Of a stretch of 31,851 nucleotides of DNA, positions 13,738 through 24,580 are shown in pieces. Location of the stretch: positions 478,001-509,851 of the forward strand of contig RPFO01000022.1 of NCBI GenBank assembly GCA_009746045.1, in the 5' to 3' direction. Positions within the stretch are counted from its first letter, which is position 1. The number at the start of each line of letters is the position of its first letter. The notes under the pieces were generated by a model, which made no database searches, was not told where the DNA came from, and saw only the letters and a list, made by a program, of their open reading frames with translations. A program made the translations under genes and the position numbers. This DNA comes from Mesostigma viride (Eukaryota; Streptophyta; Mesostigmatophyceae; Mesostigmatales; Mesostigmataceae).

Positions 13738-15459
13738 ATGTCGGCGAAGAGACATAAGACGTGCGAGGAATCGGAGTGCTCGGTTCAGCCATCCTACGGA
13801 CACGTTGGGGGTCGACGGACGTCCCGGTGCAAAAATCACAAAATGCCCGACATGGTTGACGTCATGAACCGTCGATGCGTCGAAGAGGGATGCGAACGAC
13901 ATCCGTCGTACGGCCACGTGGGTGATCGACGTCGAACACGATGCGCCGTACACAAAACGCCCGGCATGATCGACGTCATCAACAAACTGTGCGAGGAGCC
14001 GGGATGCGAACGACAGCCGTCGTACGGCCGTGCGGGCGATCGGCGTCCGAGCCGGTGCGCCAAACACAAAGGTCCCGAGATGGTCGACGTCCAGCACCGC
14101 CGATGCATCGAGCCGGGATGCGCGACCCGCCCCGCGTATGGTTACGCGGGCGATCGGCGTCCGAGTCGGTGCGCCGTACACAAAACGCCCGGCATGATCG
14201 ACGTCATCAACAAACGGTGCGAGGAAGAGGGATGCGAACGACATCCGTCGTACGGCCACGTGGGCGATAGGCGTCCGATTAGGTGCGCCGTACACAAAAC
14301 GCCTGACATGGTCGACGTCGTGTCCAGACGATGCATCGAGCCGGGATGCGATACAAGACCGTCGTACGGCCACGCCGGCGATAGACGTCCGTCCCGGTGC
14401 AAGGAGCACAAAACGCCCGGCATGATCGACGTCATCAACAAACGGTGCGATGAGCCGGGATGCGGCCGGCACCCGTCGTACGGCTACGCTGGCGATCGGT
14501 CGGCGTCCCGATGCGCTAAACACAAGGCTCCCGGAATGATCGACGTCGTGTCCAAGCGATGTACGGAATTGGGGTGCCTGAGAATTCCGGTGTACGGACT
14601 CGTTGGGGATCGACGAGCGACCCGGTGCGCCGTACACAGGGCGGGCGACATGGTCGACGTTGTCAACAAACGATGCACTGAGCCGGGATGCGGCGTCCAA
14701 GCGTCGTACGGCTTGCCCGGTAACCCCGCGAGTCGATGCGCGTCCCATAAGCGCAGGGGGGATGTGAAACGCCCCCGCATGCGGTGCTCCGAATGTAAGG
14801 AGCTCGGCACGCACGACCTCGAGGGCGTCCGTTATTGCGAGTGCCACGCCCCCGCGGACAGTCGTAATGTCGCGATCCATCCGTGCAGCGTATGCGGCCT
14901 GGACGACATCCTCGACGCGTCGGGTCGGTGTCCCACGTGCGACCCGGACCGCGCCGCCAAGATTGCCAGGCGGCACGAGATGCAAGTCAAGGCCTTCCTG
15001 GACGCGGAGATCGCGGCGGGCTCCTTGCCCCCCTACGAGACGCACGACCGCATGATCGACGGCGGCGCGTGCGTCCGCGTCCGTCCGGATTTCGTGTGGG
15101 ACGCGGGGACCCACGTGCTGGTGCTCGAGGTGGACGAAAACCAGCACATGCAGTACGCGTGCGAGTGCGAGCAGACCAGGATGGTGAACGTGGGCCAGGC
15201 GATGGGCATGCCGACGCTGTTCATCCGGTACAACCCCGACGGCTTCCGCGCCGATGACGGGGGGCGCGCGCGGAACAGGTCGGTGTCGCTCCTAAAGCGC
15301 ATGGAGACGCTGAAGTCGTACCTCCGATGGTGCGCGAGGCCCGAGTCCTGCCCCGGCAACCACGGGGCGTTCGTCCAGGCCGTGTACCTGTACTATGACG
15401 GATGGACGGAAACGGCCCCCGAGTGGCGCACCATCGTCCCGCTGGTCGCGGACGCGTAA
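13738..15459 (+). CDS. EsV-1-7 repeat protein with a C-terminal nuclease-like domain, 573 aa
   Basis: ATG at 13738, TAA at 15457-15459. Nine tandem 38-residue units start at C9. Eight match C-x4-C-x16-C-x2-H-x12 exactly, the EsV-1-7 motif named from Ectocarpus virus EsV-1 and expanded in brown algae; the ninth is one residue short. Conserved PSYG, GDRR and GMIDV mark each unit. Two further Cys clusters follow (CSEC...CECH and CSVC...CPTC, residues ~350-400), which look like zinc ribbons. The last ~170 residues carry RPDF (D451) and LEVDENQH (E464, D466, H470), then CECEQTRM and PTLFIRYNPD. This resembles a PD-(D/E)xK-type nuclease fold, with the usual Lys not evident. A DNA-binding, DNA-cutting protein is likely. 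The 532-aa frame on the opposite strand is a shadow of the repeats. Confidence 0.88.
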   Translation: MSAKRHKTCEESECSVQPSYGHVGGRRTSRCKNHKMPDMVDVMNRRCVEEGCERHPSYGHVGDRRRTRCAVHKTPGMIDVINKLCEEPGCERQPSYGRAGDRRPSRCAKHKGPEMVDVQHRRCIEPGCATRPAYGYAGDRRPSRCAVHKTPGMIDVINKRCEEEGCERHPSYGHVGDRRPIRCAVHKTPDMVDVVSRRCIEPGCDTRPSYGHAGDRRPSRCKEHKTPGMIDVINKRCDEPGCGRHPSYGYAGDRSASRCAKHKAPGMIDVVSKRCTELGCLRIPVYGLVGDRRATRCAVHRAGDMVDVVNKRCTEPGCGVQASYGLPGNPASRCASHKRRGDVKRPRMRCSECKELGTHDLEGVRYCECHAPADSRNVAIHPCSVCGLDDILDASGRCPTCDPDRAAKIARRHEMQVKAFLDAEIAAGSLPPYETHDRMIDGGACVRVRPDFVWDAGTHVLVLEVDENQHMQYACECEQTRMVNVGQAMGMPTLFIRYNPDGFRADDGGRARNRSVSLLKRMETLKSYLRWCARPESCPGNHGAFVQAVYLYYDGWTETAPEWRTIVPLVADA

Positions 15460-15583
15460 TAGACTGCTTTATAACAACGGTTCATAATAGAAACATGATA
15501 TCGTTACACCTAACCGACTCTCCTAGACAAATGATTAGATAGAACCCCATTAAAGATTTACACATGACACAGTAGGATCATCG

Positions 15584-15823
15584 CACGTGGCACCGTCGAT
15601 GACTGACACGTGGCACCGTCGATGACCGACACGTGGCACCGTCGATGACTGACACGTGGCACCGTCGATGACCGACACGTGGCACTGTCGATGACCGACA
15701 CGTGGCACCGTCGATGACTGACACGTGGCACCGTCGATGACCGACACGTGGCACCGTCGATGACCGACACGTGGCACTGTCGATGACCGACACGTGGCAC
15801 CGTCGATGACCGACACGTGGCAG
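15584..15823 (+). repeat. 23-bp tandem repeat, 10 full units plus a partial, each with CACGTG
   Basis: Units start at 15584, 15607, 15630, 15653, 15676, 15699, 15722, 15745, 15768, 15791 and 15814. Each begins CACGTGGCA, the G-box/E-box core. Units differ only at two positions, both CpG or TpG: CACCGTC/CACTGTC and GACCGAC/GACTGAC. Small minus-strand frames over it are repeat artefacts. Confidence 0.85.
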
Positions 15824-15855
15824 ACGTCTCGCGCGATGGCTGGGACACGTGTGGC

Positions 15856-16037
15856 GTAGTACAAACTAGTACAACGTGGGTTTCCGTACTTCAAACTTAC
15901 GTAACTAGTCAGTTGGGTAGTACAAACTAGTACAACGTGGGTTTCCGTACTTCAAACTTACGTCACTGGCCAGTTAGGTAATACAAACTAGTACAACGTG
16001 GGTTTCCGTACTTCAAACTTACGTCGGCTAGTTTGGA
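15856..16037 (+). repeat. 61-bp tandem repeat, three copies
   Basis: GTAGTACAAACTAGTACAAC-type units start at 15856, 15917 and 15978, each continuing through GTGGGTTTCCGTACTTCAAA. The third copy has GTAATAC for GTAGTAC. Confidence 0.75.
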
Positions 16038-16260
16038 GTACTTCGAAGTAGATCCGTAGCGTCTGAAGTAAAGTTCCCTGTACGTCAAGTTGATTCCCCG
16101 CGCCCCGCGCAGATCTGACGCGTTGCAGGGCGGTACGGCGTAGTACACCGTACTTTGAAGTAATTCCGTAGCGTCTGAAGTAAATTCCATGTACGTCAAG
16201 TTAATTCCCCGCGCCCCGCGCAGGCTGGTCACGTTGTCGGACGGTACGACGTGGTACGCG
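16038..16260 (+). repeat. 112-bp imperfect tandem duplication
   Basis: GTACTTCGAAGTA at 16038 and GTACTTTGAAGTA at 16150 begin two copies that share CCGTAGCGTCTGAAGTAAA, TGTACGTCAAGTT and ATTCCCCGCGCCCCGCGCAG. The unit is rich in GTAC/ACGT and relates loosely to the 61-bp repeat. No gene is seen from 16260 to 16760. Confidence 0.65.
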
Positions 16261-16760
16261 TAGTTCCCGTGCCAGACGTACCACGCCTGTAGTATCGACG
16301 CCTCACGACGCGTCGCACGCGCCCTAGGCCCTCAGACTGCTCGCCGAGGCCAAGGACTTAGGCGATTTCGACTCGAAAAAGGCCTAGAGACAAGAAAAGT
16401 GCGCGACGACAGGCGATATCACTGTACCAGGGCGCATGTATAGTACATTTCGTGCCATGTGGCGACGGCACAATAGACGAGATGCACGAAGCTCGCCAGT
16501 GCAGCAAATGGATATATAACGAAAGCAATGGTCGCCTGGCACGGAGAAGGGGCACACGATTGGATATTTAAGGATATTTAACGATTTATTGACGCATGCG
16601 ATCCGGGGCATCGCCCCAAACGCGTAGATACTAAATTTCGACATCGAAAAAGCGAGCAGAGTTCGGCATTGCTGTCTGTCAACCGATGCATTTCCAGGTC
16701 ATTACGTCCATGCCAGCGGACAGGAGACGGTTAGGACGTAACGCCAGCGTCTGGAACGCG

Positions 16761-16768
16761 TTTATATT
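16761..16768 (+). promoter_or_regulatory. TATA-like element
   Basis: TTTATATT lies 85-92 nt before the ATG at 16853. Upstream, GGATATTTAA occurs twice near 16562-16580 in an AT-rich stretch. Confidence 0.35.
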
Positions 16769-16852
16769 GCGTCGACGTCTTCCCACGCATTGCCATCGTC
16801 TCCCCTTTCCATTTTCGTCGACGAAACTCACGCAATATCCGACAACGACGCC

Positions 16853-17395
16853 ATGAATCCCAGGCCTACTAACGCAGGGGCCGAGGCGATGGCGATGGTT
16901 GAAAGCTTGCACGTCGCGTGCAGCCAGCTCGCGAATCGACTGCGTGATGCCAGGACGTCGCTGAGGCGCGTCTGTCGCGAGCATGGCGAATTCGAACAGC
17001 GCCTGAGCGATGTCGACAATGAATCCCCCGTTCACGCGATCCACGACGCGTGCCTCGGCCCCGTGACAGAGGATGGAGGACGCATCCTGCTGTTTCACAT
17101 CACGTGGGACAGCGGCGAACAGGAGCTCGTCCAGGTGACCAGTCTGAACACAGGCTGCGACGATGCGGTCAAGGCGATGGCTGCCACATTTTCGTCTACT
17201 CGTAACCTGCCAGCAGGGGGGCACGTTCCCGTGACGCGAGAGGAAATGCTGGAGTTGTGGTCGATGCACTTGCGCCTGCACGGGGTGATGGAGGCCGTTT
17301 TCCCTCCTCCCATAATTGGCCAGGGGACGATGCAGGGGATGTTGTTTGACCCCAGCACCCCCCTGGATTTTAATGCAATGTTTGCTGGCTGGTGA
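16853..17395 (+). CDS. Unrecognised 180-aa protein
   Basis: The first ATG in the frame is 16853 (a TTG at 16790 is further upstream); stop TGA at 17393-17395. The N-terminal ~70 residues are helical and charged (ESLHVACSQLANRLRDARTSLRRVCREHGEFEQRL). The middle has alternating hydrophobic strands (GGRILLFHITWDSG, ELVQVTSLN), suggesting a small alpha/beta fold. The C-terminus is hydrophobic and Pro/Gly-rich. No motif recognised. GC content is lower than in the viral block but CpG is still frequent. A TATA-like element lies upstream and AATAAA at 17448-17453 within TTGAATTAATAAAG. It is the last gene before the minisatellite; it could be viral or host. Confidence 0.6.
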   Translation: MNPRPTNAGAEAMAMVESLHVACSQLANRLRDARTSLRRVCREHGEFEQRLSDVDNESPVHAIHDACLGPVTEDGGRILLFHITWDSGEQELVQVTSLNTGCDDAVKAMAATFSSTRNLPAGGHVPVTREEMLELWSMHLRLHGVMEAVFPPPIIGQGTMQGMLFDPSTPLDFNAMFAGW

Positions 17396-17440
17396 CATAA
17401 GTGGCTACTTGATAGCCATGATAATGACCTACCATGGCAA

Positions 17441-17453
17441 TTGAATTAATAAA
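17441..17453 (+). terminator. Polyadenylation signal of the 180-aa gene
   Basis: TTGAATTAATAAA, 46 nt after the stop; a near copy of the TTGATTAATAAA after the ATPase and SET genes. Confidence 0.5.
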
Positions 17454-17566
17454 GGCATGATGTTCTCCATGACAATGAGTTCTAGGAATTAGGGTAATTC
17501 ATATTATTATTAATGTCTGCCTGGCCATTCCCCAGGAAAACGGGGTCACTCTGCAAAAATTTTGAT

Positions 17567-20500
17567 CCATGTACGTAGACGGGCCATGATGACACCATGG
17601 GAGCCTGAATCCTCATCATTTACTATTCCTTGACATCCATGTACGTACACGGGCCATGATGACACCATGGGAGCCTGAATCCTCATCATTTACTATTCCT
17701 TGACATCCATGTACGTAGGCCAGCCATGGAGACACCATGGGAGCCTGAATCCTCCTCGTTAATTACATAAATGCCAACCATGTACGTAGACAAGCCATGA
17801 TGACACCATGGGAGCCTGAATCCTCATCATTTACTATTCCTTGACATCCATGTACGTAGACGGGCCATGATGACACCATGGGAGCCTGAATCCTCATCAT
17901 TAATTACATAAATGCCAACCATGTACGTAGACGGGCATTGATGACACCATGGGAGCCTAAATCCTCCTCATTAATTACATAAATGCCATCCATGTACGTA
18001 GGCCAGCCATGGAGACACCATGGGAGCCTGAATCCTCATCATTAAATACATACATGCCATCCATGTACGTAGACAGGCCATGATGACACCATGGGAGCCT
18101 GAATCCTCATCATTAATTACATACTTGCCATTCATGTACGTAGACGGGCCATGGAGACACCATGGGAGCCTGAATCCTCATCATTTACTATTCCTTGACA
18201 TCCATGTACGTAGACGGGCCATGATGACACCATGGGAGCCTGAATCCTCCTCGTTAATTACATAAATGCCATCCATGTACGTAGACGGGCGATGATGACA
18301 CCATGGGAGCCTAAATCCTCCTCATTAATTACATAAATGCCATCCATGTACGTAGGCCAGCCATGGAGACACCATGGGAGCCTGAATCCTCCTCATTAAT
18401 TACATAAATGCCAACCATGTACGTAGACAAGCCATGATGACACCATGGGAGCCTGAATCCTCATCATTTACTATTCCTTGACATCCATGTACGTAGGCCA
18501 GCCATGATGACACCAATGGAGCCTGAATCCTCTTCATTTTTTTAATGAGAGGATTCAGGTTACATAAATGCCAACCATGTACGTAGACGGGCCATGATGA
18601 CACCATGGGAGCCTGAATCCTCATCATTAATTACATGAATGCCATTCATGTACGTACACGGGCCATGATGACACCATGGGAGCCTGAATCCTCATCATTA
18701 ATTACATAAATGCCATCCATGTACGTACACGGGCCATGATGACACCATGGGAGCCTGAATCCTCATCAATAATTACATAAATGCCATCCATGTACGTAGA
18801 CGGGCCATGATGACACCATGGGAGCCTGAATCCTCATCATTTACTATTCCTTGACATCCATGTACGTAGGCCAGCCATGGAGACACCATGGGAGCCTGAA
18901 TCCTCCTCATTAATTACATAAATGCCAACCATGTAGGTAGACAAGCCATGATGACCCCATGGGAGCCTGAATCCCCATCATTAATTACATAAATGCCATC
19001 CATGTACGTAGACGGGCCATGATGACACCATGGGAGCCTGAATCCTCATCATTAATTACATAAATGCCATTCATGTACGTAGGCCAGCCATGGAGACACC
19101 ATGGGAGCCTGAATCCTCATCATTAATTACATAAATGCCAACCATGTACGTAGACAAGCCATGATGACACCATGGGAGCCTGAATCCTCATCATTAATTA
19201 CATAAATGCCAACCATGTACGTAGACGGGCCATGATGACACCATGGGAGCCTGAATCCTCATCATTAATTACATGAATGCCATTCATGTACGTACACGGG
19301 CCATGATGACACCATGGGAGCCTGAATCCTCATCATTAATTACATAAATGCCATCCATGTACGTACACGGGCCATGATGACACCATGGGAGCCTGAATCC
19401 TCATCAATAATTACATAAATGCCATCCATGTACGTAGACGGGCCATGATGACACCATGGGAGCCTGAATCCTCATCATTTACTATTCCTTGACATCCATG
19501 TACGTAGGCCAGCCATGGAGACACCATGGGAGCCTGAATCCTCATCATTAATTACATAAATGCCAACCATGTAGGTAGACAAGCCATGATGACCCCATGG
19601 GAGCCTGAATCCCCATCATTAATTACATAAATGCCATCCATGTACGTAGACGGGCCATGATGACACCATGGGAGCCTGAATCCTCATCATTAATTACATA
19701 AATGCCATTCATGTACGTAGGCCAGCCATGGAGACACCATGGGAGCCTGAATCCTCATCATTAATTACATAAATGCCAACCATGTACGTAGACAAGCCAT
19801 GATGACACCATGGGAGCCTGAATCCTCATCATTAATTACATAAATGCCATCCATGTACGTAGACGGGCCATGATGACACCATGGGAGCCTGAATCCTCAT
19901 CATTAATTACATGAATGCCATTCATGTACGTACACGGGCCATGATGACACCATGGGAGCCTGAATCCTCATCATTAATTACATAAATGCCATCCATGTAC
20001 GTACACGGGCCATGATGACACCATGGGAGCCTGAATCCTCATCAATAATTACATAAATGCCATCCATGTACGTAGACGGGCCATGATGACACCATGGGAG
20101 CCTGAATCCTCATCATTTACTATTCCTTGACATCCATGTACGTAGGCCAGCCATGGAGACACCATGGGAGCCTGAATCCTCCTCATTAATTACATAAATG
20201 CCAACCATGTAGGTAGACAAGCCATGATGACCCCATGGGAGCCTGAATCCCCATCATTAATTACATAAATGCCATCCATGTACGTAGACGGGCCATGATG
20301 ACACCATGGGAGCCTGAATCCTCATCATTAATTACATAAATGCCATTCATGTACGTAGGCCAGCCATGGAGACACCATGGGAGCCTGAATCCTCATCATT
20401 AATTACATAAATGCCAACCATGTACGTAGACAAGCCATGATGACACCATGGGAGCCTGAATCCTCATCATTAATTACATAAATGCCAACCATGTACGTAG

Positions 20501-23500
20501 ACGGGCCATGATGACACCATGGGAGCCTGAATCCTCATCATTTTTTTTATGAAACATCCATGTACGTAGACAGGCCATGATGACACCATGGGAGCCTGAA
20601 TCCTCATCATTTACTATTCCTTGACATCCATGTACGTAGGCCAGCCATGGAGACACCATGGGAGCCTGAATCCTCCTCATTAATTACAGAAATGTTAACC
20701 ATGTACGTAGACAAGCCATGATGACCCCATGGGAGCCTGAATCCTCATCATTAATTACATAAATGCCATCCATGTACGTAGACGGGCCATGATGACACCA
20801 TGGGAGCCTGAATCCTCATCATTAATTACATACATGCCATCGATGTACGTACACGGGCCATGATGACACCATGGGAGCCTGAATCCTCATCATTAATTAC
20901 ATAAATGCCAACCATGTACGTAGACAAGCCATGATGACACCATGGGAGCCTGAATCCTCATCATTAATTACATAAATGCCAACCATGTACGTAGACGGGC
21001 CATGATGACACCATGGGAGCCTGAATCCTCATCATTTTTTTTATGAAACATCCATGTACGTAGACAGGCCATGATGACACCATGGGAGCCTGAATCCTCA
21101 TCATTTACTATTCCTTGACATCCATGTACGTAGGCCAGCCATGGAGACACCATGGGAGCCTGAATCCTCCTCATTAATTACAGAAATGTTAACCATGTAC
21201 GTAGACAAGCCATGATGACCCCATGGGAGCCTGAATCCTCATCATTAATTACATAAATGCCATCCATGTACGTAGACGGGCCATGATGACACCATGGGAG
21301 CCTGAATCCTCATCATTAATTACATACATGCCATCGATGTACGTACACGGGCCATGATGACACCATGGGAGCCTGAATCCTCATCATTTTTTTTTCTTTG
21401 ACATCCATGTACGTAGACGGGCCATGATGACACCATGGGAGCCTGAATCCTCATCATTAATTACATAAATGCCATTCATGTACGTAGACGGGCCATGATG
21501 ACACCATGGGAGCCTGAATTCTCATCATTTACTATTCCTTGACATCCATGTACGTAGGCCAGCCATGGAGACAACATGGGAGCCTGAATCCTCCTCATTA
21601 ATTACATAAATGCCAACCATGTACGTAGACAAGCCATGATGACCCCATGGGAGCCTGAATCCTCATCATTAATTACATAAATGCCATCCATGTACGTAGA
21701 CGGGCCATGATGACACCATGGGAGCCTGAATCCTCATTATTATATACAAAAATGCCATCCATGTACGTACACGGGCAATGATGACACCATGGGAGCCTGA
21801 ATCCTCATCATTAATTACATAAATGCCATTCATGTACGTAGACATGACATGATGACACCATGGGAGCCTGAATCCTCATCATTAATTACATACATGCCAT
21901 CCATGTACGTACACGGGCCATGATGACACCATGGGAGCCTGAATCCTCATCATTTTTTTTTCTTTGACATCCATGTACGTAGACGGGCCATGATGACACC
22001 ATGGGAGCCTGAATCCTCATCATTAATTACATACATGCCATCCATGTACGTAGGCCAGCCATGATGACACCATGGGAGCCTGAATCCTCATCATTTACTA
22101 TTCCTTGACATCCATGTACGTAGGCCAGCCATGGAGACACCATGGGAGCCTGAATCCTCCTCGTTAATTACATAAATGCCAACCATGTACGTAGACAAGC
22201 CATGATGACCCCATGGGAGCCTGAATCCTCATCATTTACTATTCCTTGACATCCATGTACGTAGACGGGCCATGATGACACCATGGGAGCCTGAATCCTC
22301 TTCATTAATTACATAAATGCCAACCATGTACGTAGACGGGCCATGATGACACCATGGGAGCCTGAATCCTCATCATTTTTTTTATGAAACATCCATGTAC
22401 GTAGGCCAGCCATGATGACACCATGGGAGCCTGAATCCTCATCATTTTTTTTTCTTTGACATCCATGTACGTAGACGGGCCATGATGACACCATGGGAGC
22501 CTGAATCCTCATCATTTACTATTCCTTGACATCCATGTACGTACACGGGCCATGATGACACCATGGGAGCCTGAATCCTCATCATTTACTATTCCTTGAC
22601 ATCCATGTACGTAGGCCAGCCATGGAGACACCATGGGAGCCTGAATCCTCCTCGTTAATTACATAAATGCCAACCATGTACGTAGACAAGCCATGATGAC
22701 ACCATGGGAGCCTGAATCCTCATCATTTACTATTCCTTGACATCCATGTACGTAGACGGGCCATGATGACACCATGGGAGCCTGAATCCTCATCATTAAT
22801 TACATAAATGCCAACCATGTACGTAGACGGGCATTGATGACACCATGGGAGCCTAAATCCTCCTCATTAATTACATAAATGCCATCCATGTACGTAGGCC
22901 AGCCATGGAGACACCATGGGAGCCTGAATCCTCATCATTAAATACATACATGCCATCCATGTACGTAGACAGGCCATGATGACACCATGGGAGCCTGAAT
23001 CCTCATCATTAATTACATACTTGCCATTCATGTACGTAGACGGGCCATGGAGACACCATGGGAGCCTGAATCCTCATCATTTACTATTCCTTGACATCCA
23101 TGTACGTAGACGGGCCATGATGACACCATGGGAGCCTGAATCCTCGTTAATTACATAAATGCCATCCATGTACGTAGACGGGCGATGATGACACCATGGG
23201 AGCCTAAATCCTCATCATTAATTACATAAATGCCATCCATGTACGTAGGCCAGCCATGGAGACACCATGGGAGCCTGAATCCTCCTCATTAATTACATAA
23301 ATGCCAACCATGTACGTAGACATGACATGATGACACCATGGGAGCCTGAATCCTCATCATTTACTATTCCTTGACATCCATGTACGTAGGCCAGCCATGA
23401 TGACACCAATGGAGCCTGAATCCTCTTCATTTTTTTAATGAGAGGATTCAGGTTACATAAATGCCAACCATGTAGGTAGACAAGCCATGATGACACCATG

Positions 23501-23545
23501 GGAGCCTGAATCCTCATCATTAAATACATAAATGCCATCCATGTA
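17567..23545 (+). repeat. ~70-bp minisatellite, about 85 units, direct orientation
   Basis: Units repeat every 70-72 bp (for example GTACGTAG/C at 17571, 17641, 17711, 17782). The core reads CCATGTACGTAGACGGGCC, then ATGATGACACCATGGGAGCC and TGAATCCTCATCATT, followed by one of two spacers: TTACTATTCCTTGACAT or AATTACATAAATGCCAT. Variant units carry T-runs (near 20541, 21035, 21395, 22376). Higher-order repeats: 638-bp period (GTAGGTAG markers at 18933, 19571, 20209), 494-bp period (20541 and 21035), and a ~1-kb block near 17.8-18.6 kb repeated ~4.9 kb later. The unit is not a multiple of three, so the peptides it encodes on both strands are artefacts. Confidence 0.93.
18523..18560. repeat. 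Hairpin within the minisatellite
   Basis: CCTGAATCCTCTTCATT, a short T-run, then AATGAGAGGATTCAGG: a local inversion of part of the unit giving a stem with one bulge. The same structure recurs near 23,416-23,453, showing that the surrounding block was duplicated. Confidence 0.6.
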
Positions 23546-24580
23546 ATTAATGATGAGGATTCAGGCTCCCATGGTGTCATCATGGCCCGTCTACGTACAT
23601 GGATGTCAAGGAATAGTAAATGATGAGGATTCAGGCTCCCATGGTGTCATCATGGCTTGTCTACGTACATGGTTGGCATTTATGTAATTAACGAGGAGGA
23701 TTCAGGCTCCCATGGTGTCTCCATGGCTGGGCTACGTACATGGATGTCAAGGAATAGTAAATGATGAGGATTCAGGCTCCCATGGTGTCATCATGGCCCG
23801 TCTACGTACATGGATGGCATGTATGTAATTAATGATGAGGATTCAGGCTCCCATGGTGTCATCATGGCTGGCCTACGTACATGGATGTCAAAGAAATTTT
23901 TTAATGATGAGGATTCAGGCTCCCATGGTGTCATCATGGCCCGTCTACGTACATGAATGGCATTTATGTAATTAATGATGAGGATTCAGGCTCCCATGGT
24001 GTCATCATGGCCCGTCTACGTACATGGATGGCATTTATGTAATTAATGATGAGGATTCAGGCTCCCATGGGGTCATCATGGCTTGTCTACCTACATGGTT
24101 GGCATTTATGTAATTAATGAGGAGGATTCAGGCTCCCATGGTGTCATCATGGCTGGCCTACGTACATGGATGTCAAAGAAAAAAAAATGATGAGGATTCA
24201 GGCTCCCATGGTGTCATCATGGCTGGCCTACGTATGTACATGGATGTCTCATTAAAAAAATGATGAGGATTCAGGCTCCCATGGTGTCATCATGGCTTGT
24301 CTACCTACATTGTTGGCATGTATGTAATTAATGATGAGGATTCAGGCTCCCATGGTGTCATCATGGCCCGTCTACGTACATGGATGTCAAAGAAAAAAAA
24401 TGACGAGGATTCAGGCTCCCATGGTGTCATCATGGCTGGCCTACGTACATGGATGTCTCATAAAAAAAATGATGAGGATTCAGGCTCCCATGGTGTCATC
24501 ATGGCCCGTCTACGTACATGGTTGGCATTTATGTAATTAATGATGAGGATTCAGGCTCCCATGGTGTCATCATGGCCTGT
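23541..24580 (-). repeat. Inverted end of the minisatellite, about 14-15 units
   Basis: From 23541 the units read as reverse complements (ATGATGAGGATTCAGGCTCC, ATGGTGTCATCATGGC). The switch occurs at a shared ATGTA (23541-23545), a microhomology present in both orientations. The inverted block ends abruptly at the LTR start. Confidence 0.9.

Noticed and set aside
13549-15147. 532-aa open frame on the minus strand opposite the EsV-1-7 gene
   Set aside because: It mirrors the 114-bp coding repeats; its peptide is a repeat of reversed units with no motif, while the plus strand shows perfect Cys/His spacing.
18080-24540. Repeated small frames in the minisatellite (peptides such as MMRIQAPMVSSW)
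   Set aside because: Present in several frames on both strands because of the repeat; unit length is not a multiple of three, so frames break every few units.
17567-24580. CRISPR array
   Set aside because: The whole ~70-bp unit is conserved, with no unique spacers, in a eukaryotic context with LTR elements.
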